Shown: positions 1 to 12,009, counted from the first letter of the stretch. The stretch is DNA of 64,000 nucleotides from Macrosoma leucophasiata (GCA_036365455.1 JAWQUS010000004.1:3107501-3171500); one strand, 5' to 3'. Notes: generated from the sequence alone by a model not told the origin. A program made the numbers and translations.

Positions 1-312
1 CATTTCGCATGCTACATTTAATTTCCCATTTTTATTACACTTGCAAAAAATATACATCTACCCAATGCCTTAACAGTACAGTTACACTGCTTATTTTTCA
101 AAAAGATCAAATTATAGAAGTGAAAAAAACATAACCAACACATTAATGAAATTGTGACAAGTAGTTAACACATTCATCCGCTTATTTGGTATTGACTATA
201 AACGCGTATCATCGGTTTATAAATAATTGTAAAAGGCTATGACATTAAACTTCATCTAAATTTCCAAATACGAAAAAGGGCTGGTAACACCTGTTAATCA
301 TTGGTGTTAACG

Positions 313-600
313 TTTTTTTTTATGATATGGAAGTGGCAAACAAGCATGCAGCTCACATCGATGTTAAGTGATGACTTCAGCCTATAATAGACACCCACAC
401 AAAGACCAAGGTCAAAATGCAGATGCGTTACCACTCCTGATGCCTAAGGTGTTATGCCCCTGTGCCGGAAATTTCAGGGCCGTACATTGCCACCTGACCG
501 GAACACGATAGTGCTGAATACTACCATTTAGCGGCAAGTATATTAGGTAATGCGGTGGTGCCTACGCCCGCAAGCTCCGTCACTGGAGCTCTACCACCAG
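313..600 (-). mobile_element. Metulj-like SINE, near full length
   Basis: About 290 bp. On the minus strand it reads from a head GGTGGTAGAGCTCCAGTGAC through GTTCCGGTCAGGTGGTAATG to a tail near CATAAAAAA. This is the commonest repeat of the window. The name rests on remembered similarity of head and middle to the lepidopteran Metulj family. Confidence 0.75.
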
Positions 601-932
601 TAAAAAGTAACTGGTAGATCAGAAGCAGAATAAAGATGATAGTTATAATATCTATATTAATAATTTCGTGCAGGTCCACGGTAGACTCGATCGAAACCTA
701 TTTACAATTGAAGATCGTAAAAAAATTATTATTCTGAGTCGAGAACATGTATCCGCAAAATTCGGATTATGGAGAATTTCGTTAAATTTTAATGGCACTG
801 ACAAACAAACCGCAGTCGCCATCTTGGGTAGTTGATAAACGTTCCGTTTCATAAAGAACTAGTCATAGTTCTTTGTGAATGTGCCTGAAGCAAATTCTAT
901 TATTTACAAGTAGTTAAACATTTTTTTTTATG
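601..932. other. No gene seen
   Basis: AT-rich sequence with only short chance frames; no repeat family recognised. The same is true of 1-312, 1256-1515 and 2141-2470. Confidence 0.6.
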
Positions 933-935
933 TGA

Positions 936-1255
936 TATTTTACTTGACACTGGCAATATGCGTATTAGCGATGCCACTTTAAAATAAAATAAAAATAGTT
1001 TTTAGTTCAAATGTCGTTTAGTTTTTTTTTTGTATTATGGCATCGCTATTACGCATATTGCCACTGTCAAGTAAAACGATATTTCGTATTCGTATTTATT
1101 TAAGCAGCGATAAAGTTAGTATATATAGTCAGTCAATTGAGTTACAGTCAGTTATTCGAGTAAAGCGATGGCTTCTTTACCAGAACATTTACAATGAAGT
1201 TTTGGAGACAACCTGAGAGGTCGTGTTTTCGCACTGTTATTCTATTTCACTAAAA
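936..1255 (+). repeat. MASLLRILPV repeat family, copy 1, preceded by an inverted end
   Basis: The family unit starts ATGGCATCGCTATTACGCAT. It carries a variable AGTCAGTC tract and then a conserved block around AGCGATGGCTACTTTACC. Here bases 1038-1082 are also present in inverted form at 936-976, giving a hairpin with about 42-base arms. The distal half of the unit is missing. Other copies are near 15.6, 19.8, 33.3 and 41.8 kb. Confidence 0.7.
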
Positions 1256-1523
1256 AAATAAAATAAGTACCTACTTATTTACTTCCAGTGACATGCAATT
1301 TTTGTAACGGCAAAATCTTTGCAAGAAACTGCAAGCAAATGCAAATGTGCAGCTATACCTACCCGATAAATAATAATAAATGACTTATCAAATATTAAAC
1401 GACCTACACAATAAGACATTATTCATTGAATGTAATATATTTTTGCAGATAATTAACAATTTACATACCTACTTCCTAATCTTATTTTGATTTAGCCTAT
1501 TTGAATAAAGAACAACAGTTTTA

Positions 1524-2130
1524 TTTTTTAGGGTGCCGTAGTAAACAAGGAAGCTTTATAGTCTGTCTGTCTGTCTGTCCGTCCGCGGTTTAGCGCAAAA
1601 ACGATTGATATTAGACTGGAAATTTGCAAGTATGCACCTAAATTACGCCGACAAAGTGGTAAAATAAAAACGTATAAAAATATATTATTTATGGTACCTA
1701 CCTCCCCTACCTGTAACGTGTGCATAAATTTTTATTTTTCGTTTTCTATGTAGTGTGAGATATCGTTGGATAGGTCTTTCAAAAATATTTGGGATGTGCT
1801 ACTAAACTTTTTCGATTTATTTAACCGATCGCGACTTATTAAGCTTTAAAGTGACAATTTTCGTTAGAGTCAACTGTCCCCTCTACCAACTAAACGGTTG
1901 TTAAACTAGAAACTCAAGCGTTACGGCAATAGTAGCTACATATAACCAAATTTAAAGAAAAACTATCACACTAAAGTTGGCTTTAAGAGTTTCCGAGTAA
2001 TAGTCGACCAAATGTATGTTTTACTCGAAAATTTTGAAGAACTCCATAGAAAATATTTATTTATTTTTTTCATTACATTATTCAAACCTAAAAATTACGG
2101 AGCCCTACACGCACTTCACCGGTTTTTTAT
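1524..2130 (+). repeat. Interspersed repeat beginning GGTGCCGTAGTAAAC
   Basis: Begins like GGGTTCCGTAGTAAACAAGG, has a short GTCTGTCTGTCTGTC tract at about 1562, and ends with GAGCCCTACACGCACTTCAC then GGTTTTTT. Fragments of the same kind occur near 7.4 kb, 10.14 kb and 50.63 kb. This is a common lepidopteran repeat pattern; its class is not clear to me. Confidence 0.6.
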
Positions 2131-2477
2131 TTATAAAATAAGTAAGTTACCTATCTACCTGCCAAAGTAGAAAAAAGACTGAGTGCTTGTAACAAGAGGC
2201 TTACAGAGAATAAAACTTAAAAATTATAAATATGTTTTGTTACATAATTTATTTTGTTGATTTCAAATAAAAAAATATTTGTGTAAAAACTTTTGCAGTT
2301 TTTATTTATTATATTTCTGCAACACAATAAACGAAGCTATACGAATCTATGTCTTGCTTATACCCTTAATATTCCTTGAGAACGGATGACTACAGATATA
2401 TCTACCTACATTTTACACCTAGATGTGTATTATGAATCACATTTCACCCGAGCGAAGCTGGGTTTACATCTAGTATT

Positions 2478-2838
2478 TATATAATGGCAACCCTTGATAC
2501 GTCCCACTGCTGGGCACGAGTCTCTCCCTTTCTTGGGAGGAGGCCTGGAGCTTACTCCACCACGCTGCTCCAATGCGGGTTGGTGGAGATAAGGGTTAGT
2601 GGCCAACCCGCTGTCGGATGTTTTCAAACCGCCCATAAGACCTCCGATGTTTAGTTAACGACTGCTATCTATCGCTAGCAACCGGGACCGATGGGTTAAC
2701 GTGCCCTCCGAAGCACGGAAAAGAGCATTTCATTTGCCACTAGCGGTCACCCATCACACACCCTACCGCGCCCGTATCGCTTAACCCAGTAGATCGCTTC
2801 CTATCTACACCAGCCGCGGGGCCACGCGCGCTTCGATA
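2478..2838 (-). mobile_element. tRNA-headed SINE, family B (GGGACGTATCAAGG tail)
   Basis: Reverse-complement sequence runs from a head containing GGCCCCGCGGCTGGTGTAGA (matches a pol III A box), through CGGTTGCTATCGATAGATAG-like sequence and GAGGCCTTATGGGCGGTTTG, to a tail AGTGGGACGTATCAAGGGTT followed by TTGCCATTAT. Related copies lie at about 12.0, 44.0 and 52.4 kb, so this is one dispersed family. Confidence 0.7.
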
Positions 2839-2949
2839 ATAATTAGTTTCTGTTAAATTAGAGATCTCTTTAGCCAAAAGACGTTTACAGCTAGACCTTC
2901 CTCAAAGTTACTTACAACAGTGTCGAGCTTCATTAGGGAAAAATATGCT

Positions 2950-3100
2950 TGGAAGGTTATTTTATGTCAAAAGATTAACAGACAAGGCGACGGGTCACCT
3001 GATGGAAAGTGGAACGTTTACAACACTAGGGAAGTTGCCAACGCGCTGCCAGCCCTAAACGACTCTTTTGAGTTCCCACTTTTTCTAATAATTTGTCAGA
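2950..3100 (-). mobile_element. CR1-type LINE 3' end fragment
   Basis: The plus strand reads GACGGGTCACCTGATGGAAA then GTTGCCAACGCGCTGCCAG. These are the reverse complement of the 3' end of the CR1-type element at 49.2-49.9 kb. The copy is severely 5' truncated, as usual for LINE insertions. Confidence 0.7.
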
Positions 3101-3105
3101 GTTGA

Positions 3106-3695
3106 CAGATTTCCTCACTATCTGGCAGAAAATTGGGGTTAACTTTAACATTAACCAGCGTAGCTCGGTAAGTTCGGTTAGCAATTAAAGTTGTGACGTC
3201 ATTTTAACAATTTGCAAATAGTGCAACTCATTTTTTACTTAACCGATTCTTTAACAAGTTTATTAAAGTTAAAGTAAGATGATACAACTCAGCCTTAGTA
3301 CATACGTATAGAAAATATACACCTTAACTTTAATACATGTAGAAAGCAGCTGTTATCACTTTTTCTCCTTTAAACAAAAACAAATAATATTGTCAAGTGC
3401 ACGTCAAAATATTATACGCTGTGCACCATAAATATTTATATATTCCAAATGGATGAGTGTTTAATGTATAAGTTTTAAAGTTTAACATCCCGATATTTAT
3501 CGATGCGACTGTACATGGCTTTATTATGAAATTATTCTTATTATGGGACTTCATGATGCTAAATAACATATTGATCAAGGTCTTTGGATGCAGTCGAAAG
3601 GGTTGTTAAAGGGAAAATTAATAAAAAATAACGTAATTTTCTTTTTGTATTGTATGTGGCAATGAATTGCCTAGTCTTTCCTATCTTCTTTATGA
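3106..3695. other. No gene seen
   Basis: AT-rich; contains partly self-complementary runs of the TTAACTTTAA type at 3140-3340 but no clear ends. No gene model is supported. Confidence 0.5.
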
Positions 3696-3739
3696 AGCAA
3701 CGTGGACGCTTAGTATTCAAGATAGGAGGAAGATTGGCC

Positions 3740-4150
3740 TCGAGATTGACCTCGAGATTGCCCTAGAGATGTGGTGCTAACGACGCCTTCTAAAGATAAG
3801 TTGGTCTGCCCATAGAACAAACGCATCCATACTTAAAGAACTTAAAATAACACAAAGGCTCTCGTCGACTGTCCAATTAAGAGTCCTCAAGTTCTTTGGT
3901 CACGTCACCCGTAACCCCCACTCTATGGAGCGACTAGTACAAGGGCAAGTGGAATGCAAAAGATCACGGGGTCAGTCCCCAATCAGGTAAGGTCACTGAT
4001 CTTATAAAAACCACAACTGGCTCCTCCATCACAGAGTGTAGCCGCAGTGCCACACATGGAGACCGGTGGAGAGCAATCGCGAAGGCTGCAGTCTACACAG
4101 AGAGACCCATAATCACGACCACTCTGCCAAGAGTGAACGACTGAGAAGAA
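3740..4150 (+). pseudogene. LINE ORF2 C-terminal remnant (degenerate)
   Basis: Plus-strand frames with breaks read like the end of a non-LTR retrotransposon polyprotein: pieces such as LRVLKFFGHVTRNPHSMERL, the basic stretch GQVECKRSRGQSPIR, and a tail THGDRWRAIAKAAV. The FFGH motif followed by a basic RGRP-like linker is typical just downstream of the reverse transcriptase in several insect LINE clades. Frameshifts and stops make it inactive. A shorter copy of the same 3' end lies near 31.05 kb on the other strand. Confidence 0.65.
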
Positions 4151-5018
4151 GAGGGTGGCAAACAGTTAAGGTATTAAATAATAATCGCGTCGCCGATGAC
4201 GTTCGTAATACAGATAAAAGCTTTGTGTGAATGGGAGCATCGATGTAAAAATAAAATGGGAAAGTTCCAAAAAAAGTAAGAATGTCGGATGAGTGCATGA
4301 TAAAACTGATAATAATGTAGAGTGCGAATGTAGATTGTGGCAGAGCCCCAGGAAGTCCTGACCTGCCTACGCTTCGTCTTCCGGTACGTGATCGCCAGTC
4401 CAAAACTCTTCTGCAACTACGTCGTCGGTTCTTTGAACTATGTCTCTTACCGACTGCCACTTGAGTTTCGCTATTCGAAGGGCTATGTTGGTACTTTGTT
4501 TCTCGTGCGGATCTCCTTTTTTATGATTCGATCACGCAAAACTCCAAGCGTAGCTCTTTCTGTTTTTTTCTGGGTGACTTTGAACCTTTATCTGAGGTCC
4601 AAAGTACAGTTCTGTATGTCGTCCCTGGCAACACACACTGGACAAAGAGTTTTCTTGAGATACTGTGGTAAATTGGACGAGAAGATGTATCGTAGCTTCC
4701 CAAAACACTGTTGAATTCGGCGATTGACTTCTTTTTCGAAGTAGGACTGACCTGACTGGACTGTTTGTCCCAGGTATACAAAATTTTCAACAACTGCGAG
4801 GATGCGTTGAACTGTATCAGGAATGGGACATCTGACATGATCTTCATCAGGTCCATATTCATTTTAGTGAGGCTAAGATCTTCTAGGGTTTCAGCCACGA
4901 TGCTGATGCCGAGTCCGTTCCAGTCCAGAATATATTTCTCTGTCTCACACCTCGCAGCAGTCGGATAAGTTTCGAGTTCAGATGATGAAGACAAACTGAC
5001 AATAATACATAATTTCAT
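4113..5018 (-). pseudogene. RTE-like reverse transcriptase remnants
   Basis: Minus-strand frames with breaks resemble the C-terminal part of an RTE-type LINE polyprotein. LFVQCVLPGTTYRTVLWTSD recalls the family motif around QCVLPVMTYG..TW, and SCRRVLDWRSRTGRRSVGR recalls the RVLEWRPRTGKRSVGRP motif. The pieces are scattered over 900 bp with stops between, so the copy is old. The same linker motif occurs in fragments at 25.4 and 38.7 kb. Confidence 0.65.
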
Positions 5019-5079
5019 GCATTACCTACATGAAAAATCAAGGTGAAAACATAGGTTCATTCATAATTATAATAATCGC

Positions 5080-5330
5080 GATGTCCAAAAAATATTGGGT
5101 GTTATCGAATCGTATTGACCGATCACATTGCGTCTTGCGCTAAACATTGCCGATTTGCTAAATAATATTCGGTTATTCAATTAGTAAGTTTAGCAGAAAA
5201 GTGACTCTTTTTATTTGCGATCACGCGATAGCTGCAGATTTTTTTTCAAATTTGTATTTGGATAGGACAGACTTCAAAATACTAGCTCAGTCACTCTTCT
5301 CTTTAGTCTTAGGCAGACCTAATTGTCTTA
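5080..5330. repeat. Direct duplication, left copy
   Basis: The block containing GGTGTTATCGAATCGTATTG and CACATTGCGTCTTGCGCTAA recurs at 5677-5960, about 600 bp away in the same orientation, with moderate divergence. It could be two insertions of one unnamed element or a segmental duplication. Confidence 0.65.
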
Positions 5331-5676
5331 CATTTCTTTAAGGTCTTATTACACTGCCTCGAGGTAGCGGTAACGACAGCATTTGCTAAAAATAATGGTA
5401 GCTTTGCAACCGATGCGTCAAACCTTTCATTGAATATCGTACAAATGCCGCAATAAAATAGGTCAATTATTGAGGGCTACCCTTAACCCGTCAGCTCGCG
5501 AGAAAAATAAGACAATTGATTTCATATTGTTTGTGGTCGATATCAGCCAACTGCGGCTCAAGAGATATCTTAAGTTGACATAATTTATAGCCCAGTAGTA
5601 ACCTATTAAATTCGAAATGATGTTGTCACCTAAAAGCAAGGTGGAAATAAAAAAGGTCATAATTAGTACAATTGCG

Positions 5677-5960
5677 ATGTCAAGAAATTTTTAGGTGTTA
5701 TCGAATCGTATTGACCGATCACATTGCGTCTTGCGCTAAACATTGCCAACATGCTAAATAATACTCGGTTATTAAATTAGTATGGTCGACAGAAAAGTGA
5801 CATTTTTATTGACTGTCCGCGTCTGCACTTTACTTTGGTGACAACTAGGAATAATGTGACTGTAGCTACAGATTTTTTTTTAAAGTTGTCTTCGGACGGT
5901 TCTTAGACTTTTGAAATACTCAGTCGCTCTTCTCCTTGGCAGAGGCAGAAAAGTGAGTTG
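5677..5960. repeat. Direct duplication, right copy
   Basis: Second copy of the block at 5080-5330. Both retain the core GACCGATCACATTGCGTCTT and an ending with CAGTCRCTCTTCTC. The 346 bp between the copies holds no gene. Confidence 0.65.
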
Positions 5961-6105
5961 ATTTTTTAATAAACTATTTATGAAGTCGTGAAGACCCCCT
6001 ACCGACCACCTCCAGGAAAACTCCTTCGCTTGTGTAGACAATCAAACCTATCGCAATGGCGGATATTTCATCGCGGAACGATGGTAAGTAGCGATAAAAC
6101 TATCT

Positions 6106-6402
6106 CGTGGTAGAGCTCCAGTGACGGAGCTCGCGGGCGTTGGCACCACCACGTTACCTGATATACTTGCCGCTAAATTGTATCTAGTGTTCAGCACTGT
6201 CGTGTTTCGGTGAGGTGGTAATGTACGGCCCTGTAATTTCCGACACAGAGGTATAATAACACCTTATGCCTCTGCCAGGCCAGCCTAATGGTAACGCATC
6301 TGCATTTTGACCTTGGTCTTTGTCTGGGTGTCTGTAGGCTGCACTCATCACTTAACATCAATGTGAACTGCATGCTTGTTTGCCTCTTCCATTACATAAA
6401 AA
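6106..6402 (+). mobile_element. Metulj-like SINE, full length
   Basis: Head GTGGTAGAGCTCCAGTGACG at the left and tail CTTCCATTACATAAAAATAA at the right, with all internal blocks in order. Confidence 0.75.
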
Positions 6403-6956
6403 TAAATAATCTTCATTGCAATGGCCAATCCGCATGCCCAGTATGAAATATTAGCACATCCTGCTATTTTTCCAGCAGTAGACGTCTTCCAGCTTAAATT
6501 ATGATCCGTGTACGTTGGGGTCCTCAGAAGAAAAAATGGAACCCTTATGCGCGTAACACTACGTGCTACGCGACGGAGCGCGGTTCAGTATATTTAACGC
6601 CAAGACAAGGCGTTTGTAATAATGATTTTTAAAAGTTGTGATCTCTACTTTTATTCATTTTATTCCATACACGCAGACGAAACCCGCCGTCTTTCTCGAA
6701 CTGGTTATAAAGTGCAAACAAAAGAAATACAATGCCCACATTTAAACGCATCAAAAGTGTCATTTAATTTTACATTATTAAAGTGCGCATTGTATTTAAT
6801 TAACTTATTTAAATACGTTGGCGTTTTTTGCCGACAGTACACCACGATAAGCGGAATTGTTGCAAAACCAGACCGATTTCCTGTGCCGCCTGTCTTTGGA
6901 CGGCTTTAAACGTCATGGGCTAAGTCATTCGTGTTTTTCGCAAATAAAACTGCACC
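6403..6956. other. No gene seen
   Basis: Only a weak RTE-tail-like trace (GCCAATCCGCATGCCCAGT at about 6425) and chance frames. No supported gene. Confidence 0.5.
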
Positions 6957-6995
6957 AAATATTATTGGCTGCATAAATTGCAGCCAATAATATTT
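6957..6995. repeat. Perfect 17-bp hairpin
   Basis: Arms AAATATTATTGGCTGCA (6957-6973) and its exact reverse complement (6979-6995), separated by the loop TAAAT. It may be a minimal palindromic element remnant. Confidence 0.8.
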
Positions 6996-7835
6996 ATTGG
7001 CTAATCTATACTTATAATAAAACTGTAGAAGTGTAAATTACATTAAAAATATTGAAAAAATAAATACCAGGGGTTGTTACTAGATCGATACCGAACACAA
7101 ATATGTGAAAAGAAAATTTTTTGTCTGTCTGTCTGTTTTTTTTAAGCATCACAGAAAAACTACCAGTCCGATTACAATGAAACTTGGTATGATTATACTT
7201 TAACCTTTGGCGCACAACACTGGGTACTTTTTATCCCAGAAAAATGTCTGTTTGTCTGTGTGTTTGTGCACGCTAATATCAGAAACGGCTTATTCAATTT
7301 GCGATTTTCATTAATATATTATGGTAAGTTTCACTTAACTCGGTTCAGAAATCGGTTCAGAAATAAAAAAGTTATGTCAATTTAAAGAATCATATTGAAT
7401 ATTTTTAAGCTTTTCTATATCTTAGTTCTATCTTTTAGGGGGTTTCGTACCTAAAAGGTAAAAACGGACCCTACGGATAACTAATCCTGCGCTGTCTGTC
7501 TGCCTGTCCGTCCCTCCGTCTGTCTGTCCCCAGCCTGTATCTCATAAATAGTGATAGCTAGAAAGCTAACATTTTCACAAATTATGTATTTCTCTATTTT
7601 AATTACTAAAAATAAGAAAATGAAAATGTTAAGGGAATACAATAACCGTGTTTGTTTCGTATATTTTTTGCTCGATAATAATAACGCTGGCAAGTAGACG
7701 CTTAAAATTTTCACAGAATTTTTAGGTTGTATATGTCCATAATAAATCTATACAAATAAATAAAATTGGTCTATTTGTAATATCCGTCTGTCTGTCTGTC
7801 TGTTTGGCGGGGCTAATCTTGGGAACGGCTCTACC

Positions 7836-8145
7836 GATTTTGACGGGACTTTCAGTGGCTGATAGCTGATGTGATAAGGACTAACTTAGGCTACTTTTAT
7901 CTCCAAATATCTATACATACATACATACCTACATACAAATAAGTAGAATTGGAGTGTATACGACTTTGACGGGACTTCCACGGGTAGGTAGCTGATGTAA
8001 TAAGGAGGAACTTAGGCTACTTTTATCTCCAAACATCCATACAAACCTACATACAAATAAATAGAATTTTGAGCGTCTCCGATTTTGACGGGACTTTCAC
8101 TGGCAGATAGCTGATGTAATAAGGAGTAACTTAGGCTACTTTTAT
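7836..8145 (+). repeat. Tandem repeat, unit about 120 bp, about 2.5 copies
   Basis: The unit starts GATTTTGACGGGACTTTCA and contains AACTTAGGCTACTTTTAT and ACATACAAATAAATAGAATT. Copies begin at about 7836, 7962 and 8081. The same unit occurs inverted near 50.8-51.0 kb. Upstream, 7010-7835 holds short GTCTGTCTGTC tracts and fragments of other common repeats but no gene. Confidence 0.7.
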
Positions 8146-8230
8146 ACTAGCTGCGCCCACGACTTCGTCCGGGTATATACTGAACAATCCTATTTTTTCT
8201 CACGTGGACGAAGTCGCATGCACAGTTAGT
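8146..8230 (+). mobile_element. 85-bp palindromic element (ACTAGCTGCGCCC)
   Basis: The ends are imperfect inverted copies: ACTAGCTGCGCCCACGACTT at left and, read on the other strand, ACTAACTGTGCATGCGACTT at right. A second copy in opposite orientation is at 50737-50820. In both places it abuts the 120-bp unit with GGCTACTTTTAT, so the two are probably one larger repeat. Confidence 0.65.
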
Positions 8231-8269
8231 ATTGATATATGTACTTGTAAAAAATCTGTTAGTTTCTTA

Positions 8270-8530
8270 TGTAATCGAAGTGGTAAACAAGCACACAGTT
8301 CACATTGATGTTAAGTGATGACTACCGCCTATAGACACTTACATAAAGACCAAGGTCAAAATGCAGATGCGTTACCACTCCTGTGGCCTCAGGTGTTAAG
8401 CCTCTGTGCCAGAAATTACAGGGCCGTACAGTACCACCTGACCGGAACACGATAGTGCTGAACACTACCAATGTAAGTAATGCGGTGGTGCCTACGCCCG
8501 CGAGCTCCGTCACTGGAGCTCTACCACCAG
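8270..8530 (-). mobile_element. Metulj-like SINE
   Basis: Reverse-oriented copy ending on the plus strand in GGAGCTCTACCACCAG, with a small deletion near AACACTACCAATGTAAG. The next kilobase (8531-9589) is AT-rich with no gene seen. Confidence 0.75.
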
Positions 8531-9589
8531 TAAAAAAGTGACTTTATTTTACTTAAATTCTTAATCATGCTTTTCATATAGGTGCTATGCTATGTGAATA
8601 CTGAAGCTTATGGACATCTATATACCTAAGTAGGTACTGAAAAAAACCGAGTCTTAATTGTTTAATCTGTAGTAAAAATTACAGAGCCCTATAACTATAC
8701 CTGACTATATATATTATGATTATATAACCAGCAAAAGGCGATAGTACTGAATTCGACATAGTCCAAAGCCATTTCAAAACTTCCTGGTATCAGTTTATTC
8801 CCGATTTCGGTACCTGAATATCGATGCTATTAATTGGACATTGGTGGGATAGAATGAAACATTAGTGAACTAGTTCAACTAAATCAACAAAGATTTTTAT
8901 AGATTGGTTCACAAACATTTTTATTATAGCAACGAATTTTTATTCTGGATTTTAGAACCATACATCATCAAAAATTTTCGTGATAAAGCTGGAATTAACA
9001 CCTTGATTTAATTTAAAAAATGCTCGCTTCATCCTGCATAACACCATCAAATTAAATGCATAATAATATGAACCTCTGGTTAGTTATAACGGTCACTCGA
9101 TACCCATCTTAATCGACTGATTCCATGAACAGCACGCGACAACGTCATAATGAAACAGTTTGCACCTTTGCCTCGAAAATACTTTAATGTATGCAATGTT
9201 AGGATAATTGTGGTGCTTGAAACGAAGAAGATATGTGATTATGAAGGAAACCAGTAAACAAAGTTACTACATACTCCCGATAGTAATTTGATTACAGATG
9301 ATTAATATGTACGTGTATTTGCAGTTGTACGTATGACATAAAACGTTTGGCATTCATCGTTGGATTTTCCTTAAAATATTTGATTTAAATTGTATGTATG
9401 TGTTTGTGTATATATTATATATACCATATGTATAGTTGCTGTATATATGTAATTTTTATTATATATCTATTTATGTACTATATTTATTAATATAATTATT
9501 TGATCAAATCATTTTCCACTCATAATTTCTAAATTTAGACCTGTTTTGCACCTACATCGTCGCTCTCTTCATAACCCAAAAGTTGACTG

Positions 9590-9665
9590 GGAGATAATGC
9601 CTAGTGGCATTAAGTCCGCCTTTATGTACACCGTCTTCGTGCATAAAAAGAGTAAATAAATAAAT
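9590..9665 (+). mobile_element. LINE 3' end with TAAATAAATAAA tail
   Basis: TGACTGGGAGATAATGCCTA, GTGGCATTAAGTCCGCC and an end AAATAAATAAATAAAAG match the 3' terminus of a common lepidopteran non-LTR element as I remember it. Only the terminal 75 bases are present. Confidence 0.6.
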
Positions 9666-9754
9666 AAAAGGGCTGGATATTCATTGGATATATTTCAAGG
9701 CTCTGGTCATTCATAATCATCGTTATTTGAGCCGAAAAGGTCTACTGTTGGACT

Positions 9755-9966
9755 AAAGCTCGACCCGGTTAGTCCAACGGTGTGAGATGACCTTTTGATT
9801 TGAAGGTTCGATCCCCGCACCGGGACAAATTGGTATTTGTATGGCCTACAGATATTTGTTTCGGGTCTGGGTGTTTGTGTATGTGTTGTATGTGTACAAC
9901 GGCACCCGCGACTCAGGTTTATACTCACTGCAAGGCAGTGAGTGTAAGCGTATTGAAAAAAAAATC
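9755..9966 (+). mobile_element. tRNA-derived SINE, family C
   Basis: A tRNA-like head with an A-box-like TTAGTCCAACGG and a clear B box GGTTCGATCCC, closed by ACCCGG/CCGGGA-type pairing. It is followed by a non-tRNA body and an A-run at 9955-9963. Only one copy is in the window. Confidence 0.65.
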
Positions 9967-10074
9967 GAATGTTTATTACCGAACATAATTTGTTAAATGA
10001 ACAATGGTGGTCAAATCATTTCAATGAAGCGGTAGAAATCGTAATAGCGTAGTGTCCTGCGCAAAACTCCCGTC

Positions 10075-10180
10075 ACTACAATCGCCAATCTGCATGCCAA
10101 GCGTGGCGATTATAGCATATCCTCCTCTATCAGGAGACTTTTTTAGGGTTCCGTAGTAAACAAGGAACCCTTATAGTTTC
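10075..10180 (+). mobile_element. Fragments: RTE-like tail plus GGTTCCG repeat head
   Basis: TCGCCAATCTGCATGCCAAG and GTGGCGATTATAGCAT resemble the 3' end of an RTE element, also seen at 28.6 and 35.45 kb. Then AGGGTTCCGTAGTAAACAAG begins a short piece of the repeat found complete at 1.5 kb. Confidence 0.5.
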
Positions 10181-10244
10181 GTAATTTTGTATCTTCTACA
10201 CAGACATCAATCAGTGTCGTGTATTAACACTTTCCATCATTTTA

Positions 10245-10452
10245 TACTTAGACAAAAACCAGAAGTCAAAATGCAGCGTTGCCACCCCTGAGACTTAAGT
10301 TGTTATGTCTCTGTGATAGGTATTACGGGGCCATACATCACCATCTAACCGGAACACGACAATGCTGAACACTACCATTTGGCAGCAGATAGATAAGGTA
10401 ATGCGGTGGTGCCTACACCCTCGAATCCCTACGCTGGAACTCTACTACCATT
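10245..10452 (-). mobile_element. Metulj-like SINE, divergent subfamily
   Basis: Carries diagnostic differences: ATTACGGGGCCATACATCAC and CATCTAACCGGAACACGAC in place of the main-family ATTACAGGGCCGTACATT. The same variant occurs near 24.3, 33.9 and 36.5 kb, so it is an older or separate subfamily. Confidence 0.65.
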
Positions 10453-10696
10453 GTAGGGAATCGAGAGCATATACACTTAACCCTAAATTGACTCAAAACA
10501 ATACTCAATACCGGTTTGCCCCTTTCTTACCTCAAAAGGAATAAAAAAACGTCTTCGGATAATGCCCGTGTTTAAAGGTCTCTGTCTTAATTAATTGTAT
10601 TAAGGATCAGTGACATTAAACTCGCGGACTTATAAAAAACGTAATTTCACGCTTTTTTTTGAATAAGCATTGAGTATTAAACACATTATTAAGCAC

Positions 10697-10978
10697 ATTT
10701 TTTTATGTAATGAAAGTGGCGAACAAGCATACAATTTACATTGATGTTAAGTGATGACTGCAGCCTATAGCCACCCACACAAAGACCAGAGGTGAAATGC
10801 AGATGCGACGTCTGAGGCCAAAGGTGTTATGCCTCTGTATCGGAAATTACAGGGCCGTACATTACCACCTGACCGGAACACGATAGTGCTGAACACTACC
10901 ATTTAGCGGCAAGTATATAAGGTAATGCGGTGGTGCCTACGTCCGCGAGGTCCAACGCTGGAGCTCTACCTCCAGTAA
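10697..10978 (-). mobile_element. Metulj-like SINE
   Basis: Near full-length reverse copy starting TTTTTTTATGTAATGAAAGT and ending GGAGCTCTACCTCCAG. Confidence 0.75.
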
Positions 10979-11384
10979 AGTTCGGTACATAAGAAAGTAA
11001 ATTGCTAGTTACAATGAACTGAATCTCATAACGTCACTTGCTCGGATCCAACGCTTGAATGATTTTTTAGGTAGGTAGGTATAAGAAACAAAACAAAAGT
11101 ATAATATGAATGTCAAGATTGCAATCGACACAATGATTTACAGCTGCGTAATTGAGAATTGCAACTGAGTTAAGGCTAACTTAGAATTTTACAAGACAGT
11201 AGACAATGACAGTTTTTTAATATGAAATGATAAAATCATTATGATTAAGCAAAGTGAAGCGTGGTGTGGATGTCGATGGGTGATATTACTTACCTATAAA
11301 GTAAAGTGTAAAAGGGAAATGAGACATTCTACTGATATACTTTTTACATTAGCATACCTATTATATTTAGTTGTATCTTAGTGA

Positions 11385-11525
11385 TATTCTCGACTTTACT
11401 TAATTTTTTTATCTTGTTTGACATGTATATCAATTGTTATTCACTTTAATTTATTTTGTTTGTATTTGACGTGTCATAAGAGGTGCCTGTCACCCTAAAT
11501 GAATAAATGAGTTTCTGATTCTGAT
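11385..11525 (+). mobile_element. LINE 3' end (TCTGATTCTGAT tail)
   Basis: GTCATAAGAGGTGCCTGTCA, CCTAAATGAATAAATGAG and a terminal TTCTGATTCTGAT repeat. The same 3' end is present on the other strand at 30.46-30.90 kb, where it is split by a SINE; this copy shows the unsplit sequence. Confidence 0.65.
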
Positions 11526-12005
11526 GTATTGGACATTTTATGCAACATTTTTTTAATCATAAATCAAGATATAAAATGATAGCAATGAAATTGCTTAAAA
11601 GTTACTCCTTTAGTAATGTTAAATAATAATTTATGTTTCAAGGGTCAGACACATGGCTATTGTATTCATTAAACCCTAGAACATATATCAAGGCCTGCTG
11701 CAAGAGACCTATGAAATCAAATAGCTAGACAACACAATGTAAGGGTATCCAATGAATATAAGCATTATGTAAATTAAAAAATATTTCACCAACGTTTTTA
11801 TTGTATCCAATGCATTGTTACCAGACATACGGACAACTTGATAACGATATATTAAGAATATCCGCTTGTATTATACAGAACAAGATAAATAATTCAGTCA
11901 TGCAAATTTATAGGTTTTTAAAAATGTTAATGGCTGTAGAACTTAAGTTTGTGACGACAATGCACATTGTTTTTATTGTTATAGATAGGTAATTTTTTTT
12001 TTTTG
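11526..12005. other. No gene seen
   Basis: AT-rich sequence with chance frames only. 10979-11384 is similar. Confidence 0.5.
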
Positions 12006-12009
12006 AATT

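Noticed and set aside
1562..1580. CRISPR-like or satellite array from GTCTGTCTGTC tracts
   Set aside because: Short tetranucleotide tracts within a common repeat; no spacer structure.
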